Shown here: one piece after another, positions 50,453-59,814 of the stretch
How positions within the stretch are numbered: position 1 is the first letter of the stretch
Layout: each line of letters opens with the position of its first letter
Assembly: GCF_030817495.1 (NCBI RefSeq)
Contig: NZ_JAUSZK010000001.1
Location: 5,559,001-5,623,000, forward strand
Length of the DNA stretch: 64,000 nt
Source: Streptomyces sp. V3I7
GTDB taxonomy: Bacteria; Actinomycetota; Actinomycetes; Streptomycetales; Streptomycetaceae
Reading direction: 5' to 3'
Notes under the pieces: generated by a model
What the model saw: only the letters and a program-made list of their open reading frames with translations
Told to the model about the DNA's origin: nothing
Databases searched by the model: none
Translations under genes and position numbers: made by a program

Positions 50453-51540
50453 CGCAGCAGTCCGAGTCGCCCACCACGGCCCCGACACCCATCAGCGCCA
50501 CCGCCGACGACGCCGGCGTCCTCGGCGGCAGCACGGCTCAGACAGCACCCACCCCCTTCACACCCCCGTTCCCGCCGCTCGCCGAACCCCGCCCGCTCGG
50601 CGAACGCCGGTTCTGGCCGCGGGCGTTCCACGACCGGCTCACCGCCCCGCTGCCCGGCCTCAAGGCCCTTGCCCGCTTCGCCCGTGAGGGCGCCGTACGC
50701 CCCGGCCCCGACGGCCTCTCCGACATCCAGCTGCTGCCCTACGAACCCGGCCCGCTGCCCCGCGCCGATGCCCGCACCGTCGCCATCACCTGGGCGGGAC
50801 ACGCCAGTTGGGTGCTCCGGATCGGCGGCCTGACCGTGCTCACCGACCCCGTCTGGTCCCGCCGGATCCTCGGCACCCCGGCCCGCATCACGCCCGTGGG
50901 CGTCGCCTGGAGCGCGCTGCCGCGCGTCGACGCCGTCGTCATCAGCCACAACCACTACGACCACCTGGACGCCCCGACGCTGCGCCGACTCCCGCGCGAC
51001 ACCCCGGTGTTCGTGCCCGCGGGGCTCGGCCGCTGGTTCCGGCGGCGCCGGTTCACGGTCGTGACCGAGCTGGACTGGTGGGAGGCGTCCCAACTGACTG
51101 GCGTCCGCTTCGACTTCGTGCCCGCCCACCACTGGTCCAAGCGCACCCTCGCCGACACCTGCCGCAGCCTGTGGGGCGGCTGGGTGCTCACCGACCCCGA
51201 CGGCCGGCGCGTCTACTTCGGCGGCGACACCGGCTACGGCCACTGGTTCACCCGTATCGGGTGCCGCTACCCCGGCATCGACCTCGCCCTGCTCCCGATC
51301 GGCGCGTACGACCCGCGCTGGTGGCTCAGTGACGTCCACTGCGACCCGGAGGAGGCGGTCCAGGCCGCCCAGGACCTCGGCGCGCGCCGCATGGCCCCGA
51401 TGCACTGGGGCACGTTCGTCCTCTCCGCCGAGCCCGTCCTCGAACCGCTGACCCGGGTACGGGTCGCCTGGGAGAAGGCGGGACTGGACCGCGAGGACCT
51501 GTGGGACCTTCCGGTGGGGGGCTCACGGGTGCTGGCGTAG
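50449..51540 (+). CDS. MBL-fold metallo-hydrolase (UlaG/NAPE-PLD-like)
   Basis: A 363-residue metallo-beta-lactamase-fold protein. The two-metal site is seen in VISHNHYDHLDAPTL (HxHxDH), DFVPAHHWSKR, YFGGDTGYGHWF and APMHWGTFVLSAEP. The general plan, with RFWPRAFHDRL and an extra N-terminal Pro-rich tail of about 45 residues, resembles the NAPE-PLD/UlaG-like phosphodiesterase or lactonase group. The ATG at 50449 overlaps the stop of the lysine-free protein (ATGA); an ATG at 50434 is also in frame. The coupling implies the two work together. Confidence 0.93.
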   Translation: MTQQSESPTTAPTPISATADDAGVLGGSTAQTAPTPFTPPFPPLAEPRPLGERRFWPRAFHDRLTAPLPGLKALARFAREGAVRPGPDGLSDIQLLPYEPGPLPRADARTVAITWAGHASWVLRIGGLTVLTDPVWSRRILGTPARITPVGVAWSALPRVDAVVISHNHYDHLDAPTLRRLPRDTPVFVPAGLGRWFRRRRFTVVTELDWWEASQLTGVRFDFVPAHHWSKRTLADTCRSLWGGWVLTDPDGRRVYFGGDTGYGHWFTRIGCRYPGIDLALLPIGAYDPRWWLSDVHCDPEEAVQAAQDLGARRMAPMHWGTFVLSAEPVLEPLTRVRVAWEKAGLDREDLWDLPVGGSRVLA

Positions 51541-51741
51541 CGCTGTCGCAGCGCTGTCCGTCGAACGAGGCGCCCGTGAGTGAACGTACGTGCGAGTTCT
51601 CGCCCGGACGGACGGCGTGACGGTGCGCGGACCCGTCCGGGGATGTCCACCGGCACCTTGTTTGCTCCCTTCGCGCGACTCCCGCGAAGTCCGGGGGCGG
51701 GGGTAGGGTCGGCGGCGAAACCCGGAGGTGAGGGGGACGCC

Positions 51742-52143
51742 ATGGGACCGGTTCGGGTCACGGCGATCGCGAGTCTGACACCGTTGACGGAGCTTGAGGC
51801 GGATCCTTTCCTCGTGGATTCCCGCAGCCAGCACGCGATGTGCGCCCGCTGGGCGGCCGAGCACGGGTACGTCGTCGCCCGCGAGTTGCTGGTCCGGGGA
51901 CTGCGCCCGGACCACTGCGTGCTGTGGGACGGGGTCCGCCCCGGCGCCGACCTGTTCGTCGCGCCCAGCCTGCGCGTGCTGGAGAGTGCGCTGTCCTCCG
52001 TGGAGGAGTTCACCGAGGAGTGCGCCCGGCGCGGGGTGCGCGTGGAGACGGTCGGGCGCGCGGAGCCGTCGTACGACGCCCAGATGAAGGCCCGCGTCCA
52101 CCGGCGGCTGTCGATGCCGACCGCGGGCTACGACGGCCGGTAG
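51742..52143 (+). CDS. small protein resembling a decayed resolvase N-terminal domain
   Basis: A 133-residue protein. The order of elements VRVTAIASLTP, SQHAMCARWAAEHGYVVARE, RPGADLFVAPSLRVLESALS and EECARRGVRVETV recalls the N-terminal catalytic domain of serine recombinases (Q..C..yA...G, then an LxR-like strand and a helix before GV.v). The catalytic serine/arginine signature is not clear, the DNA-binding part is absent and the length is that of the N-domain only. It is intact as a frame with a good ribosome site (GGAGGTGAGGGGG) at ATG 51742, so it may be a real, repurposed protein. The 3' end is tandemly duplicated. Confidence 0.75.
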   Translation: MGPVRVTAIASLTPLTELEADPFLVDSRSQHAMCARWAAEHGYVVARELLVRGLRPDHCVLWDGVRPGADLFVAPSLRVLESALSSVEEFTEECARRGVRVETVGRAEPSYDAQMKARVHRRLSMPTAGYDGR

Positions 52144-52178
52144 CCGGAGTCGACCGCGGGCTACGACGGCCGGTAGCC
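52118..52178. repeat. 33-bp tandem repeat including the stop codon
   Basis: Twenty-eight identical bases (starting CGACCGCGGGCTACGACGGC, ending in TAGCC) occur at 52118-52145 and 52151-52178, a 33-base period. Both copies contain the TAG that ends the resolvase-like gene. Confidence 0.95.
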
Positions 52179-52259
52179 CGAGTGTGGTCGGATGGGGACG
52201 ATCCGAACCCGGAGTCCGGGAACGGGCACCCCGCCCCTCGCACGAAAGGGAACCCCACC

Positions 52260-52685
52260 GTGGCAACCACGCGCACCGCACACACCGTCTGGGAAGGCAA
52301 TCTGCTCCAGGGCAGCGGCGACGTCACCTTCGACTCCTCCGGCATCGGCACGTACCCGGTGTCGTGGCCGTCGCGCTCCGAGGAGCCGAATGGCAGGACC
52401 AGCCCCGAGGAACTGATCGCCGGCGCGCACTGCGCCTGCTACTCCATGGCCCTGTCGCACGGCCTGAGCAGCGCCGGTCACCAGCCCACCAAGCTCGTCA
52501 CCTCGGCCGACGTCACCTTCCAGCCGGGTGAGGGCATCACCGGCATCCACCTGAACGTCGAGGGCACCGTTCCCGGCATCGACGAGGACACCTTCGTCGC
52601 CGCCGCCGAGGACGCCAAGAAGAACTGCCCGGTCAGCCGGGCCCTGGCCGCCACCCCGATCACCCTCACGGCCAAGCTCGCCTGA
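52260..52685 (+). CDS. OsmC family peroxiredoxin
   Basis: A 141-residue OsmC/Ohr protein reducing organic peroxides. The redox cysteines are Cys60 in AGAHCACYSMAL (with Cys58 nearby) and Cys123 in KKNCPVSRAL; Glu51 of SPEELIAGAH lies at the conserved position. GSGDVTFDSSGIGTYPVSW is typical of the OsmC side of the family. The start is GTG at 52260 after AAAGGGA. The gene stands alone before dnaK, with a hairpin between them. Confidence 0.95.
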   Translation: MATTRTAHTVWEGNLLQGSGDVTFDSSGIGTYPVSWPSRSEEPNGRTSPEELIAGAHCACYSMALSHGLSSAGHQPTKLVTSADVTFQPGEGITGIHLNVEGTVPGIDEDTFVAAAEDAKKNCPVSRALAATPITLTAKLA

Positions 52686-52703
52686 CCGCCGTACCACCCC
52701 GAG

Positions 52704-52731
52704 GCCGCGCCCCCGCCGCCGGAGGCGCGGC
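52704..52731 (+). terminator. hairpin terminator after OsmC gene
   Basis: GCCGCGCCCCC (52704-52714) and GGAGGCGCGGC (52721-52731) pair over 11 positions with one mismatch around a six-base loop, 18 bases after the OsmC stop. Confidence 0.75.
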
Positions 52732-52819
52732 TTCGCCGTTTCGGGGTACCCGGCATTGACAACGGCGCACGCAGGTTTTGTGCTGGATTCGGGAAGTGCC
52801 CTGGCGGAAGGGGACGGAG

Positions 52820-54715
<1,896 letters not shown>

Positions 54716-54762
54716 AGTACGGTGGCCCCGTCCACCGGGCGGGCAGTGGGCCTCAGGCGTCC

Positions 54763-55626
54763 TCAGTAGGTCTCGCGGTACTCCCGCAGGATCTCCTTGG
54801 TGCGGCGGGCGGACGCGGCGTGGGTCGTCATGTGGTCCAGCACCTCCAGGTGCGTCGCCACCTCGCGGCGCGAGTCCAGGTAGAGGGCGCCGGTCAGGTA
54901 CTCGGTGTAGACCATGTCGGGCAACTCCGGCTCGGCGAACCGGAAGAGCGTGAAGGGCGCGTACGTCCCCGGGTGCGGGCCGGCCGCGAACTCGGCGAGC
55001 TGGAGCGTGACCCGGTCCCGCTCGGCGTACTCCAGCAGCTTGTCCAGCTGCTCGCGCATCACCTCGGGCCGCGGGCTCACCGGCCGCCGCAGCACCGTCT
55101 CGTCCATGATCACCCACATGTGCGGCGGGTCGTCCCGCTCCAGCAGCCGCTGCCGGGCCATGCGCAGGGCGACGTGCCGCTCGATCGCGTCCGGCCCGGC
55201 CTGCCCGATCGTCCCGGCCTCCAGCACCGCGTGCGAGTACGCCTCGGTCTGGAGCAGCCCCGGCACGAAGTGCGGCTCGTAGGAGCGCATGATGCGGGCG
55301 GCGCCCTCCAGGCTCACGTACAGGCTGAACCAGTCCGGCAGCACATCGTGGAACCGCTGCCACCAGCCCGGCTGGTTGGCCTCCTCGGCCAGCGCCACGA
55401 ACGCGGCGGCCTCGTCCTGAGGCACGTCGTACGTCTCCAGCAGCAGCTGCACGTACGGGATCTTCAGCGCGACCTCGGCCGTCTCCATCCGCCGTACGGT
55501 CGCCGCCGCCACGCGCAGCACCCGGGCGGCCTCGTCCCGCCCCAGCCCGGCCGCCTCCCGCAACTCCTGAAGCCGCTTGCCGAGCACCACCTGCCCCACG
55601 GTCGGCGCAGCCCGCCGCTCACTCAC
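54763..55626 (-). CDS. Scr1-family HTH regulator (XRE with DUF5753)
   Basis: A 287-residue protein. The N-terminal helix-turn-helix (LGKRLQELREAAGLGRDEAA to VAAATVRRMETAEVALKIP) is followed by a DUF5753 domain (LPDWFSLYVSLEGAARIMRS, YEPHFVPGLLQTEAYSHAVL, VMREQLDKLLEYAERDRVTL). Streptomyces has dozens of such pairs, many with a small DUF397 partner; no DUF397 gene is adjacent here. The GTG at 55626 has GGGGAGG six bases upstream. The gene lies just downstream of a WXG100-led operon on the same strand. Confidence 0.93.
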   Translation of the reverse strand: MSERRAAPTVGQVVLGKRLQELREAAGLGRDEAARVLRVAAATVRRMETAEVALKIPYVQLLLETYDVPQDEAAAFVALAEEANQPGWWQRFHDVLPDWFSLYVSLEGAARIMRSYEPHFVPGLLQTEAYSHAVLEAGTIGQAGPDAIERHVALRMARQRLLERDDPPHMWVIMDETVLRRPVSPRPEVMREQLDKLLEYAERDRVTLQLAEFAAGPHPGTYAPFTLFRFAEPELPDMVYTEYLTGALYLDSRREVATHLEVLDHMTTHAASARRTKEILREYRETY

Positions 55627-55708
55627 GCCACGCCTCCCCTACGCGCCCGCGCCGAATACGCGAGCAGTGTGCCACGTGTGGCGACGTGGCACACGTGTCC
55701 GACGGCCG

Positions 55709-56371
55709 TCACTTCACCGGCTGCGAGCTCCCTCCCCGGGGCGGCCCCACCCGGGCACCGATCGCGATGGCGCGGGCCCGGGATTCGGGGCTGAGGCCTT
55801 TGGAGCGGGGGGAGGTCTTGCGGTTGAACGCCGTGGGCTGGCATGCGTAGCCGAGATCCCTCATTCCGGGCCGGGCCACCACGACCGCGAAGCGCGGGTC
55901 GCCCACGTACCAGACGGCGCCTTTGTAGCCCTTGCGCGCCATCCGGTCCCAGCGCTTGAAGAAGTTACCTGGCTCCTTGGGGGAGGCGGTCTTGTTCGGG
56001 TTGTCCGGGTCCGGCAGCACGAAGACGGCGGACATGAAGCACCCCCTTCCCTTGACCCGCAGCCCGTCGGGCGCCTTCCTCCAGGGGTAGTTGATCATGA
56101 TCAGGTACATCGTCCTGATGTTGATGAGCTTGAAGGCGGCTCCAAGGAAGCAGTACATGAAGACGGGAAGCAGGAGGGCCGTGAACACAGCCCACGCAGG
56201 GAGGATCGTCACGATGACGTCCAGCCCCCCTACCAAGCAGAACGCCCAGAGCAGGCACTTGAAGAGCCCCCAGGCCATCACGCGGCACCACGCGGCCCGG
56301 GTGCCGGGAGTGTCCCAGGCCACGGGCTCAGCGGCTGGCGGCGCAGGGTGCGTCATGTCGTTCTCACTCAT
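55709..56371 (-). CDS. hypothetical membrane protein of the WXG100-led operon
   Basis: A 220-residue protein with two closely spaced hydrophobic segments (VMAWGLFKCLLWAFCLVGG and VIVTILPAWAVFTALLLPVF) after a cytoplasmic N-terminus of about 30 residues, then a soluble domain of about 120 residues (FMSAVFVLPDPDNP, GYKGAVWYVGDPRFAVVVAR) with a basic C-terminal tail. No family recognised. The ATG at 56371 overlaps the upstream gene by four bases. It may be a membrane partner or immunity factor; that is inference. Confidence 0.8.
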   Translation of the reverse strand: MSENDMTHPAPPAAEPVAWDTPGTRAAWCRVMAWGLFKCLLWAFCLVGGLDVIVTILPAWAVFTALLLPVFMYCFLGAAFKLINIRTMYLIMINYPWRKAPDGLRVKGRGCFMSAVFVLPDPDNPNKTASPKEPGNFFKRWDRMARKGYKGAVWYVGDPRFAVVVARPGMRDLGYACQPTAFNRKTSPRSKGLSPESRARAIAIGARVGPPRGGSSQPVK

Positions 56372-57102
56372 CCGAAGTCCGAAGTGATCTGGTTCTGGGC
56401 GGCGCTGGGCCCGTTCACGGCACGGTCGATCTCAGGCGTCGGGTCGGTGAAGGACACCGTGGGCGCGATGGCTTCCAGCAACTGACGGTAGTACGTCCGT
56501 GAGGAGGTGCAGGTCGTGCTCAGATTCAGGATCGCCAACTGCACCCCGGACGGAGAGGGGACGTACAGATCGCATTGGTACAGCTCCTGCGTAGGCCGCG
56601 CACCTTCGCCAGGTACCTGGACCAGGGTCTCCGAGACCCCGGCGGGCAGACCGCCGGGCAACGTCAGCAGTCCCACGTTCGTCGAGTTCTCCCGCAGGGT
56701 CACGGCACGCGTCGCCGTCATCTTGGGCGGTGCCCACTCGATGTCGCGGAGCGCGACGGTGAGCACGGAGGCGGCGGACGTTCCGTCGTCGGCGAAGTGC
56801 ATCCCGAGAAAGCAGCCGATCATTCCTTCGTTGCGCATCATCCGTGCCAGGAACCGCACGGCGAGCATCGCTTCGAGGCAGCGTTCGCGCGCTTCCTCCT
56901 CCACGGCCTCAAGGAGGTGCCCCACAAAGCCGTCGAAGTTGGCGTCGAGTTCGGTGCCCTGATCGGGGCCGAGCGCCGCGAGGGGCACATCCATGAAGCC
57001 CCTGGGGGTGGCGAACCAGAGCTTGCTGGTGGCGTCCCGTGCGGAGTCGGCGATGCCGAGCGTGAAAGAACTCTGATCGGTTGAGCGTTCCATGTCTCTC
57101 AC
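56368..57102 (-). CDS. hypothetical soluble protein of the WXG100-led operon
   Basis: A 244-residue protein without signal peptide or membrane segment. It reads SFTLGIADSARDATSKLWFA, TPRGFMDVPLAALGP, LLEAVEEEARERCLEAMLAV and GCFLGMHFADDGTSAASVLT. I do not recognise the family. The stretch from about 145 to 210 is beta-rich with a Gly/Pro loop (LLTLPGGLPAGVSETLVQVP). The GTG at 57102 overlaps the upstream gene (GTGA); an ATG at 57093 is an alternative. Chaperone-like proteins of about this size occur in type VII secretion loci, but similarity was not evident. Confidence 0.8.
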   Translation of the reverse strand: MRDMERSTDQSSFTLGIADSARDATSKLWFATPRGFMDVPLAALGPDQGTELDANFDGFVGHLLEAVEEEARERCLEAMLAVRFLARMMRNEGMIGCFLGMHFADDGTSAASVLTVALRDIEWAPPKMTATRAVTLRENSTNVGLLTLPGGLPAGVSETLVQVPGEGARPTQELYQCDLYVPSPSGVQLAILNLSTTCTSSRTYYRQLLEAIAPTVSFTDPTPEIDRAVNGPSAAQNQITSDFG

Positions 57103-58406
57103 AGGCGTACCAATGCTCGGAACGTGTTCATGATGGTCACGCCCGTTGCGGGCCCGTCCAGACCGAGACGCGCGCCGTCCACGGCGGTGGTTCCGTTCTT
57201 CACGCTGTCATTGGAGACCGCGTCGATGCCGTCGGCCGCGAGGCCGTACCCCGCAGTGGCCAGGCCCCCCACCGGCGAGGTGAACTTGACCACGTTCTCC
57301 GCGGCGGCGCCTCCGCCCAGACCTCGAACGATCAGGTCGCCCACGGGGTCCGCGCCGTTCATGAGGCGCGTGCCCGCCGTCACGGTGTCATCGGCGAACC
57401 GGCTGATGAACTGCCCCGCGCTCACGGCCTCGCCGGTACTGTGAGTTGCCGCGACGGCTCCGTTCAGACCGCGTGAGACGGCACCGAGGCCAGGCGCGAC
57501 TCCGAGGATGTCGCCCGCGATCCCCACGGTGTTGGACCAGAAGTCCGCGTCGAGCTCGCCTTTGTTGAAGCCGTCAGAGAGCGACGCTTGCACTTGCGGG
57601 TCGGTCAGGCGTGTCAACAACGTCGCGGCACTCAGCGCAGCCGCGGCAACAAGGAAAGCGATGCCAACCGGGCCGGTGAGGACGATCGCCAGCAGTCCGG
57701 CGATCGCCCCGAGCACCCCGAGGATGTCCGTGAGGTTGTCCCCGATCCAGCTGAGGGACTTCTCCAGCCAGTTCGGTTCCTCCGGCGCGAGGTCCTTCGT
57801 CGCGGCGCCCAGAGCCTTCGCGATGGCATGGGCCGCGTCCGCGTGGTCGGCCTCCAGCTCGTGGGCCTTCTTCATGACGTCGTCCAAGGCGCCCTGGGCC
57901 TTGTTGACGGCGGTGGTCGCCTCGTTGAGGGCCTTCGTCGCGGCGTCCAGGCGCGCCTGCGCGGCATCACGCTCGCCGACGCTGTCGAAGGTCTGACCCG
58001 CGAGTTTCAGGTCGGGGTCGGAATTGGCCCTGTCGTAGCGGCCGTTGGCGGCCTCCAGGTCGCTCTTGTGGTCGCGCGCCTCGGCGTCGTACTTCTTCGC
58101 CAGCTCGCGACGGCTGGTCAGGCCGCCGTGCCAGGTGTCCATGGCCTTCGCGGCCTTCTCCAGCGACGTGTGCGCGTCGCGCATGTACGTCGGCAGGTCG
58201 CCGTCGAGCGCCTCACGGAAGCCGACGGCCGCGTCGCCCTCCCAGTAGCTGCTCTCGCCGAGCAGTCTGTCGATCTTCGAGGAGGCGTCCTGGAGCGCGT
58301 CCGCGCCCTGCTGGAGTTTGACGCGGAGGTTCTCCACCTCGCCGGGCTGGCCGGGGACGGGGTTCCAGCCGAGGTGCACGTACGGATTCGAGGCCACCCA
58401 GCTCAC
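57099..58406 (-). CDS. putative type VII-associated protein with WXG-like N-terminus
   Basis: A 435-residue protein. The first 100 residues are helical and LXG/WXG-like (VENLRVKLQQGADALQDASS, YWEGDAAVGFREALDGDL), followed by a coiled-coil region with AARLDAATKALNEATTAVNK-like heptads. A hydrophobic block (DILGVLGAIAGLLAIVLTGP, VGIAFLVAAAALSAATLL) starts near residue 230. The rest is Gly/Ala-rich with no known toxin domain. This order (WXG-like, coiled coil, hydrophobic pair) occurs in actinobacterial ESX-type effectors and pore-associated proteins. The GTG at 58406 overlaps the WXG100 gene by four bases. Confidence 0.82.
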   Translation of the reverse strand: MSWVASNPYVHLGWNPVPGQPGEVENLRVKLQQGADALQDASSKIDRLLGESSYWEGDAAVGFREALDGDLPTYMRDAHTSLEKAAKAMDTWHGGLTSRRELAKKYDAEARDHKSDLEAANGRYDRANSDPDLKLAGQTFDSVGERDAAQARLDAATKALNEATTAVNKAQGALDDVMKKAHELEADHADAAHAIAKALGAATKDLAPEEPNWLEKSLSWIGDNLTDILGVLGAIAGLLAIVLTGPVGIAFLVAAAALSAATLLTRLTDPQVQASLSDGFNKGELDADFWSNTVGIAGDILGVAPGLGAVSRGLNGAVAATHSTGEAVSAGQFISRFADDTVTAGTRLMNGADPVGDLIVRGLGGGAAAENVVKFTSPVGGLATAGYGLAADGIDAVSNDSVKNGTTAVDGARLGLDGPATGVTIMNTFRALVRL

Positions 58407-58708
58407 TTCCCCGCTGTCGCCGCGCGCTTGAAGCTCTCCTCGAGAGACTTCTCCACCTCGCGGTAGTTGTCCGTGTTCTGCTTCAGGCCCTCGGTGAGCT
58501 TGTCGATGCGTTCCTTCATCTGCTCGGAGCCGTACTTCCACTTCTCCTGGAAGGTGTCGCACGCCTCGTCGAGTTCGGCCGTCCCGACCTGGTCGGCGCG
58601 TGTCTGCTGAAGGGCCTTCCGTACCTGCTCCAGCGACTCCCGGGCCGATGTCAGTCCCTTGGTGAAGGACTCGAGCTGGTCGATGTCGGTCCTGAAATGA
58701 TCCCCCAT
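58403..58708 (-). CDS. WXG100-like (ESAT-6 family) protein
   Basis: A 101-residue all-helical protein: FRTDIDQLESFTKGLTSARE, SLEQVRKALQQTRADQVG, DEACDTFQEKWKYGSEQMKE and KLTEGLKQNTDNYREVEKSL. Size, helix-turn-helix hairpin and a W..G motif (WKYG) place it in the WXG100 superfamily, whose members leave the cell by the type VII (ESX) pathway. The ATG at 58708 follows GGAAGGGA. It leads an operon of four genes coupled by four-base overlaps. No EccC-type ATPase gene lies in the window. Confidence 0.85.
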   Translation of the reverse strand: MGDHFRTDIDQLESFTKGLTSARESLEQVRKALQQTRADQVGTAELDEACDTFQEKWKYGSEQMKERIDKLTEGLKQNTDNYREVEKSLEESFKRAATAGK

Positions 58709-58814
58709 GGGCAGAATGTCCCTTCCTCTCGATCTGCCCGGCCGTCCGGCACGGCTCAATTCGGCGTCCATCCTTTCACGGGGCCCACCGGTCGCTGCCT
58801 GAGAGAGTGGGCGC

Positions 58815-59738
58815 ATGACTCATGCGCACCGGCAGCACCACGACGACTCGCACCAGCACGACGACTCGCACCAGCACCGGCACCAGCACGGTCACACCGA
58901 CATCGACTGGGCCGAGATGGCTCCCCGACTGGAGGCGCAGGCGGAGTTGTTCGAGCCTGTGTACGAGCAGGCCATGGCGTGGCTGGCCGGTGAGGTGCGG
59001 GAGCCGGGGCTGATCGTGGATGCGGGGAGTGGGCCCGGGGTCGTGGCGTGTCTGTTCGCCGAGGCCTTTCCGGAGGCGCGGGTCGTCGCGGTGGACGGGG
59101 CCGAGCCGTTGCTGGAGCGGGCCCGGGCGCGGGCCGAACGGCTGGGGTTCGGGGACCGGTTCGGCACGCTGCATGGGGAACTTCCCGGCGTGCTGGAGGA
59201 GTTGGAGCATCCCGCCGGACTGCTCTGGGCGAGCCGCAGTCTGCATCACCTCGGTGATCAGCGGGCCGGGCTCGCCGCGTTCGCCGGCCGGCTCGCGCCC
59301 GGCGGGACCCTGGCCCTCCTCGAAGGTGGTCTGCCCGCCCGCTATCTGCCCCGCGACCTCGGCATCGGCCGGCCGGGACTCCAGGCACGGCTCGACGTGC
59401 TGGAGGAGCAGTGGTTCGCCAGAATGCGCGCCGAACTGCCGGGCAGTGTCGCCGAGACCGAGGACTGGCCGGCGCTCATGGCGGCCGTGGGTCTGAAGCG
59501 CGCCGGCACCCGCAGCTTCCTGCTGGACGTCTCCGCACCGGCGCCCGAGGCGGCCCGCGCCTACGTCGTCGACTCCCTCGCCCGCCTCCGCGACGCCGTC
59601 GGCGACGGCCTGGATGCCGAGGACCGCGCCACGCTGGACCGTCTCCTCGACCCGTCCGACCCGGCGAGCGTCCACCGGCGGTCCGACGTCTTCGTCCTGG
59701 CCGCCTACACGGTGCACACGGCCGTGAAGCCCGACTGA
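58815..59738 (+). CDS. class I SAM-dependent methyltransferase with His-rich N-terminus
   Basis: A 307-residue protein. The first 27 residues are a histidine/aspartate repeat (HRQHHDDSHQHDDSHQHRHQ) likely to bind metal ions. The methyltransferase part has IVDAGSGPGVVACLFAEAFP (motif I), RVVAVDGAEPLLERARARAE, LWASRSLHHLGDQRAGLAAF and GRLAPGGTLALLEGG. The C-terminus ends in a helical DAEDRATLDRLLDPSD region. Similar His-rich heads occur on metal- or arsenic-related proteins, but no metal gene is nearby. It diverges from the WXG100 operon 106 bases away. Confidence 0.92.
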   Translation: MTHAHRQHHDDSHQHDDSHQHRHQHGHTDIDWAEMAPRLEAQAELFEPVYEQAMAWLAGEVREPGLIVDAGSGPGVVACLFAEAFPEARVVAVDGAEPLLERARARAERLGFGDRFGTLHGELPGVLEELEHPAGLLWASRSLHHLGDQRAGLAAFAGRLAPGGTLALLEGGLPARYLPRDLGIGRPGLQARLDVLEEQWFARMRAELPGSVAETEDWPALMAAVGLKRAGTRSFLLDVSAPAPEAARAYVVDSLARLRDAVGDGLDAEDRATLDRLLDPSDPASVHRRSDVFVLAAYTVHTAVKPD

Positions 59739-59814
59739 GGTGGGGGCGACGCCCGGTACCGGCCGCGGTACCGGGCCGTCTCCCGACTCGCCCGCCCTGT
59801 CGCCCAGTTGCCGC

